Positions 13,134 to 27,444 of a stretch of DNA of 64,000 nt are shown piece after piece. Under the pieces are notes generated by a model, which was given only the letters and a program-made list of their open reading frames with translations, was not told the origin of the DNA and ran no database searches. Position 1 is the first letter of the stretch. Each line of letters begins with the position of its first letter. The DNA is from Trichaptum fuscoviolaceum (lineage: Eukaryota > Basidiomycota > Agaricomycetes > Hymenochaetales > Trichaptaceae): the NCBI GenBank assembly GCA_910574455.1, contig CAJSYZ010000003.1, forward strand, positions 3,285,250-3,349,249. The letters are read 5' to 3'. The position numbers and the translations under genes were made by a program.

Positions 13134-15290
13134 ATGTCTACTATGAAGCCTATCTCAAGCTATCCAAGGGCTAAATCCGACGAGGTCATTGACGACTCGG
13201 AACCGGAAAGAGAGGAAGCGCGGAAAAGGCGTAGAGAGGAGAAACAAAGAAGAAGCGGAAAGTCGAGAAGTCCGTCGAAGAGTGTCATTGTGGTTACGGA
13301 CTATGAAACAACAAGTCCCGCTCATAATATCAATGGGCCTATTATTCTTACCAGTGGTATGTTTAACATTGCTGTCGCATAAAATGTAAATCATCATTTT
13401 GTTTTTACTAGATTGTAGTGAAAGCGCGACATCTTCGCCGAAACTCCCTCCCCCTCCCCCTGTCTACATATCGTCCGCGGAATCCGCTAGTGGCGAATCC
13501 TCTTCCCTTACAGACTTCAATGTGAAAGAATTCATCGAAGGCGCGTCTAACACTGGGAAACCTTTAGTTGATATAGGGATACGAGCAGGTGCAGAGTGTG
13601 AAGCTGAGCTAGAAGAGACCACGAGTAGGATGCGGACAGAGTTAAATCGCTTCGTTTATGCCAGCCTTCCAGGAGCAAACTCGAACCCAATTTCATCCCG
13701 GTCGTCATCCGTTACTTCGCATTACTTTGCTATGCCACCCGCTGAAGAGACTAAGAAAGCCAGTAAGACAGCTCACATAAAGGATCAGTATACGACGCTC
13801 GCTGGTTTCTCAGAGAAGCAACTTGTGCCGCTTCGAAAATGCGTTAGCTGTAACGTCGCCTGGACCACGCGCAAGACTGTTGCACAGAAAGTGTCTCACA
13901 TTAGGACATGTTCAAGAAAGGCGAAACTATCGGATGAGACATTAAAGGTTCTCATCTTGAAGGAGCTGGAAGCCACTCCTCCGGAAGAAACGAACAAAAT
14001 GAAAGGAAAACGAAAGAAGACTCAGCAAATCGAAGATGCTCTTCCAAAGACATTCTTAGAAGAGGTTGTAGACGATGCGCAAGTACAACGTCAGAAGAAA
14101 CGGAAAGCACTTGTATCTAGCTCTGTCAAAAGCGTGGCTGAAACAAGAGATGACATCCTTGACAAAGCCAGACAGCTTTTAAACCCGCCAGTTCGTTCAT
14201 GTCCTCCCGAGATATCGATGCCGCCGCCGCCTTCAACACAAGCCTTTGGTCTAAGCAAACTAGGAAGTATCTCTTCACGATTCGATATGGGAAACCTTGA
14301 TCAAGGACCACAGCCCACCCAAGCTTTCGGGAAAAGCACGCTTGGAGAGCGATTCGTCTCCGGATCGACTACAACAGGTTTGTTTACTGCAGACGAATCG
14401 CCCTCTACGCAAGTTTTCGGGGCCTCAAGGCTCGGCTCAGCCCTTCGAGTCTCCGGTCCTAGTTCTTGTTGGTCGGAATCTAATACGAGCAGTATGGTGC
14501 GTCGCTGCGATAGTGCGTTTCGTTATTAGTCATATTCTTGTTCTCTAATCTCACTTATAGTTCTGAAGCCCCTCCTGTAGGTCTCTCTGCCTCTTCACCG
14601 CTCGGTGATGTGAGCTCCTTACGAATTATAAATGATGCGAATAACGGTGGTGATATGCTAGACAAGAACGAATTTATGGCATTTGATTACGATGAGGATG
14701 CGTTCGGCAATGATGACGCAATTTTGATTTTCGAACCCGAGCAGGACCTCGCAGAAACTGTACATGCCCACCCAGGCAAATCACGACTCCTTGGAATTTT
14801 GGATGGGCAACCAATTTACAACGAGACCGATAATACATGTACAAAACATACGAAACCAATATCTGTTGCGAAATCGAGGTCAACACCAAAGAAGAGAAAG
14901 AAGGTAACGGAAGAAACAGGCACAGCGCGAAAGAAGAACATTGACGAGGAGGAGCTATCTAGCCGCTTGAAGGTATTAATTCTTGCCGACGAGCAGCTAT
15001 ATATGCGTATACTTCGGTATGAAGTGAGTAGAGAGGCGCATATGGTGGAAGTTGGCTTGAAAGCTGACATGATATACATGACAGCCATTGCATTTCGATA
15101 TTTTCTTGAATCTGGTTAAGGAGGATAACATCAACGCAGTATCGTTGAAGTCGAAAGTTCGCGCCTTCCTGGACAAGCAGGTGAGGGTCTGAATATACTT
15201 CATACGGCGATCCCCCCAGTAATCGCTTTCTTTTAGGCGATACATTATCATGAGAACGACCCTGGCCAAAGGGGTCGACGAAGACGATAA
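13134..15290 (+). CDS. SLX4: Slx4, scaffold subunit of the Slx1-Slx4 structure-specific endonuclease
   Basis: The C-terminus is the decisive part. Exons ending at 15023, 15085-15180 and 15237-15290 join to RILRYEPLHFDIFLNLVKED, then KSKVRAFLDKQAIHYHEND and a basic RGRRRR tail. This is the Slx4 C-terminal domain that binds Slx1. Mid-protein there is a zinc-finger-like block, CVSCNVAW then SHIRTC (C-x2-C...H-x3-C), near 13840-13910. Three copies of a short TQAFGxSxLG repeat lie between 14230 and 14450. The first intron is 13357-13411. The intron near 14492-14560 cannot be fixed, because no choice gives both strong splice sites and the right phase. The start is taken at 13134 (MSTMKPISSYPRAKSD); an in-frame ATG at 12957 would add 59 residues. 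Slx4 coordinates nucleases that cut branched DNA during repair and replication-fork rescue. The gene was identifiable only after splicing. Confidence 0.85.
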
Positions 15291-15497
15291 TCAATGGCAA
15301 AGACTATCTTACATCCCCGTCTATTCGTTTGTACTATACTCTATTTAATTTTAACATTAACAAGAAATCGGAATCAGATGCTACATATGTAAGCATGCGT
15401 CTAACATAGAGTGGAATCTAGTCGATAAGTGCGAGAGCGAGGACACTGATGAAGTGTCAATGATTATACCTACATAGTGATAATAAGTTGAAATATG

Positions 15498-17528
15498 CTA
15501 TAATGCTACCTCTGACAGGCCAGCAACTTCAATGACTCCTCCAACAAGATGGAGGCTTCCCGTTACCAAGATGTCGACTGGCCGTTCAGATTTGGATTCC
15601 CCATCGGAATCAGCATGGGGAAGCTCAAGAGTACGAATAAGGCGGACGACGTGCTCAATGGACGGGAGGACATGGATATTCCCCTTCGGAAAGTCAGGGA
15701 CTAAAGAAGACCAAGCGTCTGCGAGCTCTTGTTGTGTCTTAAGAGGATCGACAGTGGTTTCCGCTACGACGCGATTTGTGAGATCTGTACGTAGACGACT
15801 GTAAGTTGACACGGCCGAGCTGCAGGCGCACGTTCAGTTCACGCACCGCCTTTCCAACCCCCATCTGCGTAGGTCACGTTTGAACAAAAGACGACATGGT
15901 CGAAGAGACTTCTAGCATTAAAAGTACTCTCTCCGTGAAGATGGAGTTGCGCATCTGTCTTTGCGAACACAGTAGAGAGGAAGGATGTTCCGTTGCGACC
16001 ATGCGTGCAATTAAACACGAAAACTCGAGTTGGCATCGCTCTTTTGCACTGTTAGCACACAAACCGACTAACAGAAGCAGTGTCCTTACGTATCGTCCTT
16101 GAGTCCTATACCAGGGCTAATGAACCACTGCATACAGCACTCTAGGCTGTCTTTCGTGTGCGCGCCATCCAAAAACCAGGTAGTATTCTTATGCTCCGGA
16201 TCGATCACGGTTTGGCAACGGCCGGGCCATCGCGCTCGTTTTAATCCCTCTACAAAAACTTCCGGGAGTTCCTCCGAAGATAATATTTCACCTTTCTGAC
16301 GCAAGAATTCTTGTGCGAGGTGTACTGCCAAAGCGGCATTCTGGTATTGATGTTGGCCGGCGAGACCTAACCAGGAAGGCGCGGATGAGCTATCTATGGA
16401 AAGTCTCGAAAAAGTGAAGACATATACCAAGCTTGACCGCTGATAGTCCAGGAGTCAGAGGTACTACAGTAAAGCTCGATGCTTTGCGGTCTTTGGCCTG
16501 CTGCTCCAAAACCTTTAGACCTTCCTCTGGTTGATTGACTGTGAATGCCGGCACTCCTTCCTACACCAATAACTTGTTTACGCCGGACCATATTCAATTC
16601 AAATCAAACGAGTTACCTTGTAAATACCACCCTTCTGCCATGCGATTGTCGAAATTGTGTTGCCGAGGACAGCAACATGGTCAATTCCGAGGGCAGATAC
16701 ACCAGTCACCACCGGTTTGGGGACAATGTTTGTGCAGTCGTACATGCCGCCAACACCAACTTCCAGGATAGTAGCATCAACCTAGGTAATCTTAGACTGA
16801 TCCTGTGGGTCGTATGATCATACGCACCTTAAGTTGCATAAATGCATGAAATGCCACAATCGTGACCATACGGAAATACATGGGCTTCGGAGGTGTACTT
16901 TCATACTTTCTCTATCACAGATATTGAGACCATAAGCTACTTACGGACAGTGAGCACATACCGCATCGTTTGCTTCCAGTCTGTCCCAGACCTCAAAGAA
17001 ATATTTCGCGAATTCTTCCTCAGATATAGGTTTACCATTGATCCGAATGCGCTCTCGGACAGCGACCAAGTGCGGCGAGGTATAAAGTCCTTTAGAAATG
17101 CGTCCGGGTCAGAGCGTCACCTCAGTATCAGTTAATCATACCGACAGTCCAGTTGGGTTTGGCATGGCGAAGCAGGGAATCTACGAAAGCGCAAGTGGAT
17201 CCTTTGCCCTTGGTACCAGTGACATGCAAGACATTCAAAATGTTGAGGTCTTCTGGCTATGATTTCTATCAGATCAAATAATAATATGATCACGCAGAAG
17301 GCATACCTTATATCCTATACGACTCAAGTACTCTTCAGTCTCGTGCATAGCATACTGGACCATACGACCGCCGCTCGCTCGGGAAGCCTCAATCATGGCC
17401 TGGTTTGACTGCAGACCATTGAGGCAGTCAATGGCCTCTCTATATGACCTTGTCGCCATCGATCGTATGGCCCCTGAGAAAGGGAGGTGAGGAGATGATA
17501 GGCGGAGAAATGCCGCGCAGCAAAGCAT
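15498..17528 (-). CDS. Folylpolyglutamate synthase
   Basis: The P-loop HVTGTKGKGST is read on the minus strand near 17185-17220, as in Mur-ligase-type FPGS enzymes. The N-terminal segment SYREAIDCLNGLQSNQ, the middle segments AGQHQYQNAALAVHLAQEFL and WPGRCQTV...TTWFLDGAHT, and the C-terminal VTGSLHLVGGVIEV all match the family. The enzyme adds glutamates to folates, in the cytosol and in mitochondria, so that they are retained and used in one-carbon metabolism. Several introns interrupt the gene. Two in-frame starts are possible. The ATG at 17459 gives MATRSYREAI. The ATG at 17528 adds MLCCAAFLRLSSPHLPF..., which lacks acidic residues and looks like a mitochondrial presequence. A sequence resembling a splice acceptor (CCTCCCTTTCTCAG) sits between them, so the upstream part could instead be a 5' UTR intron. 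It diverges from PEX2. Confidence 0.88.
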
Positions 17529-17730
17529 TCAAACTTCTCATCTGCACTGCGCTGGAGATCTGGCCGCAAAGAATGGCGAATTATGCCAGAGTCAGTCAGG
17601 GTCACTTAGTAGCTGCACTCAGGCTGGAACTTCAAGTTCAGGGCCTGCTCTATAATTAGCGCATAATGGCATTCCTTTCACCTGATATTATTCTTGTCCC
17701 ATACCGCCAAAGCTGAAACTTGGTTTTGCG

Positions 17731-19275
17731 ATGATGTCTCCTTCTTCTCCATATTCGCATTGGCAACAAGCTTGGGATGAAGCAGAACCTCGTATAAGAG
17801 AATGGACAAACTCATGGAGTATCCCTACTGTTGGTGGTCGCGTCCTCCGTGTCGGCCAGTTGGATGCGGAGTTACTTGACGAAGAACTTACACAAACTCT
17901 ACAAGAACCGCTCGTGAAAGCATTGGGAACCTTGAACGTGCGGCTTTCGAGCTCAATCTGTAACTCTTGTGGACTGATGATCGTTTGTTTCCCGCTAGGC
18001 AGCACTACGAGCGAAGTTCGAGCCTGAGCTGGCTTTAATAATTCGACTCATTCTATACAAGCTTTCTGTCTGGAATCTCGGCGCGACGTATGGCGCTAAG
18101 CTACAAGACCTCAGATATGTCTGTAGCACCAGTAGTAATGGGCCTTTATCTCGTAACTAGTCCCCCTTGATGACAATAGTTGGTTATACTTACGTTCATA
18201 TTATTTTCAGCCTCAGGCCTGCCGAAACGTATACTGACAGTGCATGCATGCTTGACTATCCTTGTTCCCTATCTTCACAACCGGCTTCGTTCCCATGCTC
18301 TGTCGCATGCATGGCCTGATGCTCCTTCTGTAGACCGGCGTCGGAAGGCTTGGGATCTTCTCAGCAAGCTAGAATCATATCATTCTGCGGCTGCGCTGCT
18401 TAGTTTTGTAGTGTTCCTTTGGAATGGAAGGTATGGCGGCAATCGCAAATTACCCCTCGGACTACGTCTGAAAACTGTTCCAATAGGTATAGGACGTTGG
18501 CCGACCGGCTATTGTCTCTCCATCTTGTGCCCTCTCGGCGACTAGCCAACCGGCAAGTGAGCTACGAGTTCATGAACCGCCAAATGGTTTGGCACGCCTT
18601 TACGGTACGTAATTTTTCAATCTAAACATTGTAGTGCTTCTCACATTATTATCCTAGGAATTCCTTCTACTTGTCCTTCCTATATTCAGCTCAAGGGCAT
18701 TCCGCAGAACCTCTAAGCAACTCAAGACAAGAGTACGAAACTTCTCCTGGGCTTCTTTATTCCCTCGATCCCCATCAACGGCCTCGAAAGGGAAACCTCG
18801 AACGAGTGCGCGAAGGGGCCGTTACTTCGCATTGTCAGAAGACCAATGTGCTATCTGTGTCGACAATGCATCATTCGGTTTGTCTTCCCGACCCGGAGGT
18901 GAATCAGCAAACTTCAGCTCCTACCTCGATGCATCCGCTACGGAAATGGCTACTCGCAGCACCGCAGACGGCGAAACAATTTCAGAAGAGGGACCACCTC
19001 AACACCCTCTTACAACGCCGTACACGGCATCTTGTGGCCATGTTTATTGCTATTTTTGCCTTTCTGAGCGACTAATCCGTGCAATCGATGACGGAGACGA
19101 CGGCTGGGAGTGCCTCAGATGCGAGGAGCTGATTCACAATTGTGAACGCGTTGCCGCCTTATCAGAGGACAATTCATCTTCGACGAGCGATGGTTGGGAT
19201 AGTTCGGAGGAAACCACATCGCTAGGCAGTTCATATACAATGGACAGTATGGACAGTTCTCCTGAACCGGTATAA
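17731..19275 (+). CDS. PEX2: Pex2, peroxisomal RING-finger E3 ligase
   Basis: Exons 17731-17937, 17999-18122, 18211-18430, 18487-18604 and 18658-19275 join in phase to 428 residues. The Pex2/Pex12 membrane region shows RVLRVGQLDAELLDEEL, LILYKLSVWNLGATYGAKLQ and DLRYV. The C-terminal RING reads CAICVD...PLTTPYTASCGHVYCYFC...WECLRCEE, with a long insert between the first two Cys pairs. The tail is acidic and Ser-rich. Pex2 works with Pex10 and Pex12 in the peroxisomal membrane to ubiquitylate Pex5 so that the import receptor can be recycled (family knowledge). The promoter is the 202 bases shared with the FPGS gene if the upstream FPGS start is used. Confidence 0.93.
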
Positions 19276-19447
19276 TGCGATTGTGCTAATCGAAATAACG
19301 TATTGAACGAGATTACTAATGTATAATTTGTTGTATACAAATTTCCAAAACATCGCGAGACTGCAAGAACATATGAAATAGACAGGATTAGACTGAGCTA
19401 GGAAAGTTAGATGTTGAAAGCAATGAGATCAGAGGATATAAAGTCGA

Positions 19448-22400
19448 TCATAACCCTAGTTCTTTGAGCACCTGTTTTAGGACGTCTTTATCGGCGTCGC
19501 GTAAATAGGCTACTTCAAGTGCCTGTATACCTCCACATGCTTGAGCCGCCTGTTGCAGCTTAGCTGCTACAAATGAAGTTAGCTTTTCCCTTTCGACTGG
19601 ATCAGTGCTGTAGATCTGAAACAAAAGGTGATCAACCAGAGAGGAAAGAGGTAGAAGGTTGAAGACGTACCGCAATCCATCGATTATGTTCCGGGGTTCC
19701 CTTGAGGTCATCTAACGAACTTGGTAGCTCGGACCCATCGTTCTTCCAAAATGTCACCAAGGGAGAAAGTGACGACCTGCAACTGTGTCAATGACTGGCT
19801 TTGCTATGTTCGATCAAATGGTCTGTACCGTTGGGATTCTTCGTCCTCCATCTCGGATATTTCAACAAGGGCTTCCTTCATCTCGGCAAAGACGTCAGAC
19901 CACATTGAGAGAATCTCGCCGCTGAGCCTTTCAAGAGCCTCCGGTCTCCCGGTAGTTATTAGACATGCGACTCCCATTGCTACGAGTTTTCGGTAGCGAG
20001 GTTCCGACATATTATCAAACTGCAAAGGAAAGGGGGGAAAATCTGAGAGAATTTCTTTGTTCCATGAAACTTCGGTACTCACTCTTCGCCACCACTGATC
20101 CATCACGCCATTCCAGACTTCCGACTCAGGTCGTGATGTAGCAGCAGCTGTGGCCGCGATCAACTGACTCAAGATGAGCGAGTCGCTGATGGCCATCCGA
20201 GCGAGAAGACAGATATATTCAGTTAATAGTGTGGTTCTCTCCTTGTCCTCCATAAGAGCCTTGATGATTACTGAAAAGAGACCCGATACGTGCATAGGCT
20301 CTGCCCACAGTTGTGCCGGCGAGAGTTGCACGAGGAGCTGGAGTGAAACAATAAGGTCCTTTTGGTTGGACGAGATAGCTTGGCTCATAGCCTTGACGAA
20401 CGCGTTTAACAGGGGTACGCCATATGTCTAACCAATATATTACACTCAGCTCACACTAATGATATTATCGTTTAATCTTCTTACCTGAAGGATCTTCGGC
20501 GCATCCAGAACGAAGTAAGATCGCATGACACCAGTGATCGATCCAAGCAAGTCCAGATTCTCGGACAAAAGTTTCACAAGAATCGGGAAAAGGCTGAGCA
20601 GAGTGGGTCCGCCATTAACGCTGTCCAGAGTCATAGCGTTCTGGAGCGCAGCCTCCCATAGCTTCAATCCGTCCTCATCTAAGCGGATAATCGCCTGTAC
20701 AAGATGGCTTAAGTTTGTAGGAATAATGTTCCAGAAATTTGCTCACGGAAGGAGAGAAGCTCTCTTGAATGAGAGGAACAGTCACTACGTTTAAAACACC
20801 CGAGTTCTCCTTTGAAGACTAGAAAATGTTAACTAGCGAAAAGAGGCTGAATGTGTCTCCAAGTACTAACCTGGATGAGCTTCTGTACCGTTTCCAACAG
20901 AGCTGACTTGTACAACCAATCTTCACCGGCAGACATCCCTTTGTAACAAAATCAACGTCTCGCCTTGACTCTGCAAACTAGCGGATGTACATACAATGCT
21001 CGGGTATTGGTTTCACTACCATCTCCATGTAAGGCACCACCTGCAATGTACGAGAAGGATCAGATACAGAATATAGTGCTACCATGACGAATACACTCAC
21101 CTTTTGTCCCATGCGGTCGACAATGACATTTAAAGTGTCGGTCAGTTTCCGCTTCGTCTCGATAGCATCGGCTTCGGCTGTCAGCTCAATAAGCTGTGCA
21201 ATAGCACTGGGCATGTGAGGGAGAAAAACATCTTCATCGAATAGAATAGCCTTTAGAAAACGCAACACATTTCGATATTTAGTCAGTGTCCATAATGAAA
21301 GAAGGGCGGCGTGAGCATCGTACATCTACACATTCTTTCAGCGCAGATGCAGCCGTGAAGCGCACGACCAGGTCCGTCCCAGGCCCTTGGTCACTAAGAA
21401 GATGCATAAGGATCTCCCATAATTCCGCACTTGGTGCAGCGCAGTCTTCTGCGACCCATTTTCCAAGGAGCCAAGCAATTCGGCGCTTGATGATTGGAAA
21501 ACTGAGAAGGAGATCGTACTTATCAGGAAACTTCCATGACAGCATATACACCAGCGTACTTTGGGTTTAAACTCTTCGCCTCTCTTGCTAGATACTGCGA
21601 AACCCAAATTTGGAAAGGTATCACTGTCTTAAGCCGTTGTGCGCATCGTCCGATGGCACAATACAGTGCCTCTTTCTGAACAATGTTTTCCAGATCTTCC
21701 ATAGGCAGACCTGGATGCATAGCGATAGATTAATACTATGTAAAAAAGTAGGTAAATGGCCGCTCATACCAACTGTTTGATCATATGTTGTTTTAAGCAG
21801 CGGTACAACGTAGCTTTCATACTGGTTAGCAAACGTCATTAGGACACGTTCGGCACACGGCTTGAAATGAAACGCGAAATCAGGCATATGTCAAGATAGT
21901 GCAACGGCAGATGCAATACCCGGAGTTCATATTCCCAATGATCGTTTTCGTTATCCTCCACATTAGCCCATTCTTCTGGGTCTGTGAGCCATGCGTCAAG
22001 ATCTTTGGGGTTGAGAGGTATGAAGCGCGTCACGAGAAGTTTCACCGCTTCCTCAACAAATTCCTTAGACAGCACTGATTGATTATATGGATGAGAAGAG
22101 CTCAGATGGGGGCGAGAGTGAGACTTACTTGACTCCTCAGCCAAGCCCTTTTTATGGGGACTCCATTGACTAAGACTGTCTTTAAATATTGCCATGGCTT
22201 GCACTACGAAGCGCACTGGGAAAACGGCCAATTGGTTATCTGCATAAAGCATGAAACCGGGTTGATCAGCAATAGCATCTAAACCTGCTCATACCGGCTA
22301 TAAATTCCGGAGGGCTATTCGTTGCTTGAACAACTTTACTCCAATAATATAGGACGAGGTCCTTTGAAGTGTTGAGAAGGACAAATTTGCTAGTACTAAT

Positions 22401-23631
22401 TTGTTGCATTCGTCTGAAGAGTTTCCCGAACTGAAGAACATGACGTGTTAAGAAATCTATTGATTGAGTGAGGTTGCGGTCACTGGGTGGTTTATCTGAC
22501 GATGATACGACGGCCGAGCAGAGTGCTATGCGTAGTTCGGTAAGTTGTCTGAGTTGTGCAGCGGAGCTGTCAAAAAACAAGTTGAACTAGAAGTATAGGG
22601 AGATCAGACTATAGCAAAGTAAAATTTAGCATACATGCACATACCCATGGCCCAAACTGCTTCATGTCATTAGAGCACATCCTGATCCACAACCAAACGG
22701 CCATTTTGCATAGGCACTTGTAAGCGATGTGAGATAGCCTCATGACTTCCGCAGTAGATGGATTAGCAAAGGCTGTAACATTGTCCACCCCGGGGAGATA
22801 AGCTGACAAGGTCGCATATTGGGATTGAAGCTTCAAGTGCAGGTCCTCTACGAGCTGTGCCACAACGCAACATCAGTTCAATTTGAATGGGACGTGGGTG
22901 GAGTAAATACACACCTGGCCATACAACTTGACGCCCGCGGGCATTTTCACAGTTGCTAGCTCCTTCAAGACCGCATTAAGCACCTCAAGTGACCGTCGAA
23001 GAATAAGGCTTGCGCGCATATCGCTACCTTCAGCCGCTACAAACACCTTAGTGTGAACATCGATGGACGTGAGCAGATCTTGGAATAAAGTTGGCCTGGT
23101 ACATTAATTAACAGAAGGGTCTAATATGTATCAGGAAACATCTACCATTTCGATGGGAATTCCAGCCTTGCGATCTTAGCGATAATGATTTTGTTGCAAT
23201 CAGAAATCTAGAAGCACTATTAGGAGCCCTAGTGAGAAACAAGTCACAAATTGAGCTTACAATGTCGTCTCCGTCGTTCAACAAGGACAGAGATCGGGAA
23301 CGGATGCTTGCCCTCTGGTCGTCAGACATTAGCCTGGTAAATGGTAAGTGCACCAGCCCAGCATTTTTGTCAATTGCAGAACACACCTCCTGTTTCTCCA
23401 TACTCCTAACGCAGAGTTCTTAAACTGTATAATGCTTTGCTGGCGGATGGATAATGGAACATCCCTTCGCGCTGAGATTTCACTCAAGCCTTCAAATGTG
23501 CCATACATATCTAACATCTCCTTGAGCCGAGTCGCCGAAGCAACAACCATTCTTGGGTCTTGACTAGCAGCACCGGCGACAACATTGTAGAGTTCTCCTG
23601 GTGATACTGGCTCGATAGCTCGACCACTCAT
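19448..23631 (-). CDS. Importin-beta family karyopherin, importin-11/Kap120 type
   Basis: The first ATG is at 23631 (MSGRAIEPVSPGELYNVV). The open frame upstream begins with GTG and passes a good splice acceptor, so it is not used. The N-terminus shows LSIRQQSIIQFKNSALGVWR, then after splicing IAKIARLEFPSKW, the importin-beta N-terminal pattern that binds Ran-GTP. The remainder is a HEAT-repeat solenoid spread over many short exons, ending VLKQVLKELGL. Length, N-terminus and exon content favour the Kap120/importin-11 branch over Kap95 or exportins. Kap120 imports ribosome-assembly factors in yeast, and importin-11 imports ubiquitin-conjugating enzymes in animals. Cargo here is unknown. Exact internal splice sites were not resolved. 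Confidence 0.82.
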
Positions 23632-23837
23632 AGCAAGGTACACCTGGAAGGTAGAGGGCGGTTGAAAGGGTAGAGTCACTGCTGCTAAAAATAAACGCGG
23701 CGTATTTCAGTTCAAATTAGTGGTCACGTGCCCGCGTCAGTGCCAGCCTGAGTGTTCTTCAACTTCAAGTTGCACTTCTAGCGCTGAAAACCTGCACTCC
23801 TTCGTTCTTCTTAGCCCAGTCATATCAGCGCCCTTGG

Positions 23838-25323
23838 ATGGAAAAATATTCCGCGTATAGGGTGAGTTCTAGCACCACATTACCAAAGAAATGAGCTTCG
23901 CTGAACAAAGTGAATGAAGGATCCTGGAACGGGTATCCAGGCTAGTGTCCTTCGGATTGGTGGTATTTCTGGTCTAGCTGACTTCCTGCGATGCATATAG
24001 CCGTTTCTCCCTCCTGTCCCACCGCAGGGTTCGACCAATATCGCTTTTTTGACGACCCCTATCTCCTACGTTTTGGGATTCTTTAGGACAAGTACCTTGG
24101 TATTTGTAGGAATTGTTTACTTGATTCTGCAAGGGCTCCTTCGATTACTTGTGAGTAAACTTCACTTGCTGCAATGACAGCTATTGTCTCTTTAACAACA
24201 CTAGTCCCCAATAGCACCCTTATACAACGCATTATCGTATGTCGTGACTGTCATACTTGCTCGCTTTTCGTTATTACTCGTTGGCGTGTATTGGATTAAT
24301 GTTGAAATAGTGAAACGAAAGCGGGGGCAAGTATACTCAGCTTCACCCATGGCCTGGCGCTGATGTTCTATGCTGGCTTCTAGAAGGGGGGCTGTGAAAG
24401 AAAACTGGATCCCGAAAGCGGGCGATGTAATCGTCTCGAATTGGATTTCCTGGTTAGAGCTAGTATGGTTAAGTTTCAGGTATGATGCATCTAAAGCATT
24501 CGCGCACATGACAATGACCTCAAGAGTAGATTCAACCCACTTTTTATTCTACCTGTGACATCTGTGCCGGAAGCTCCTGCGATTTCATCGTCCCCAAGGA
24601 CAACACCGGGTAGGAAAACTGGAACAGGTTCTGCAGCGATTTCTCTACCACATCAAAGTCGCCAACCTTCAAAGCGTGCGGAGATCTTTGGCTTCAGAGA
24701 GATTTCCTTGCTTGGCATGATAACTTCGTGCGGTCATATTCCCCCGTACGGAAGCCAACAGACAGTCGATGCTCCTTACAAAACGTTTGAAGAGGCACAA
24801 AATTGGGCGAAGAAGAATGGGAGGCCCCTGGTAATATTCCCGGAATGTACAACAAGTAACGGCCGAGGACTTTTGCGATTTGCGAATGTATTCAAAGGTG
24901 TCGCAGTGCCTGTCAATACTTTCAACATTTTCGTAATGTGTGTTAGGTATGTATTTCGGCCTTCATGAGAGAGAACTTCCGTTTCTCATAACATTCAGAA
25001 TCGAGGCTCCGACGGCTTTGTCACCGACAGTCTCATTATCCATTCCATCTACGAGACTTAATCCTTTATCTCACATTTTCTCCATCTCATCATCGATCCT
25101 CCCTCATACGCTTTCTATCCGTTTACTAGCCTTGTCAGAATCTCCGAGTTCTGGCACATTTGTCGTCAGCGATGTGTTGAATTCTGGCATTTCTGGACCG
25201 GACGATCTCTCAGAAGTGTGCGCTACATTGATGTCAGATATAGGGCGATTGAAGAGAACGGGCATGGGCTGGGAGGACAAAGCTTCGTTCTTTGACTTCT
25301 ACGAAAAGAAAATTGGTCGATAA
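23838..25323 (+). CDS. Loa1/Vps66-like membrane lysophospholipid acyltransferase
   Basis: Exons 23838-23861, 23920-23940, 24001-24150, 24205-24326, 24384-24479, 24530-24946 and 24999-25323 join in phase to 384 residues. The N-terminus reads MEKYSAYRDPGTGIQPFLPP, then a hydrophobic helix pair (YVLGFFRTSTLVFVGIVYLI). The acyltransferase part has GDVIVSNWISWLELVW and VIFPECTTSNGRGLLRFANV. The second is the Loa1-type version of the PlsC substrate motif. The first replaces the usual NHxxxxD with NWxxxxE. Yeast Loa1 acylates lysophosphatidic acid at the ER and lipid droplets. Two introns use GC-AG borders (donors at 23941 and 24327). These are needed to keep phase and the conserved N-terminus. The gene converges on the PLP enzyme. 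Confidence 0.85.
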
Positions 25324-25517
25324 AATTCACTAGTATGTCGTTATAGTCATCCCTAGTTTCTTAACATTGTATCACACTCGTATCTTCGAGTCGTTCTTCT
25401 AATTCGCAGTCCACCTTCTAGCAAATCGTGTTACATGCTGAACATGCAGAGTGTGGCATTCTTATTATCGGACTAGAGCTTCGCCTTTTCCTTCAGGAAA
25501 AGGTGAATCATCAGTAA

Positions 25518-27444
<1,927 letters not shown>

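Noticed and set aside
23632..23679. Upstream extension of the karyopherin N-terminus
   Set aside because: The frame begins with GTG, not ATG, and contains a pyrimidine tract ending CCTTCCAG, which looks like a splice acceptor or UTR.
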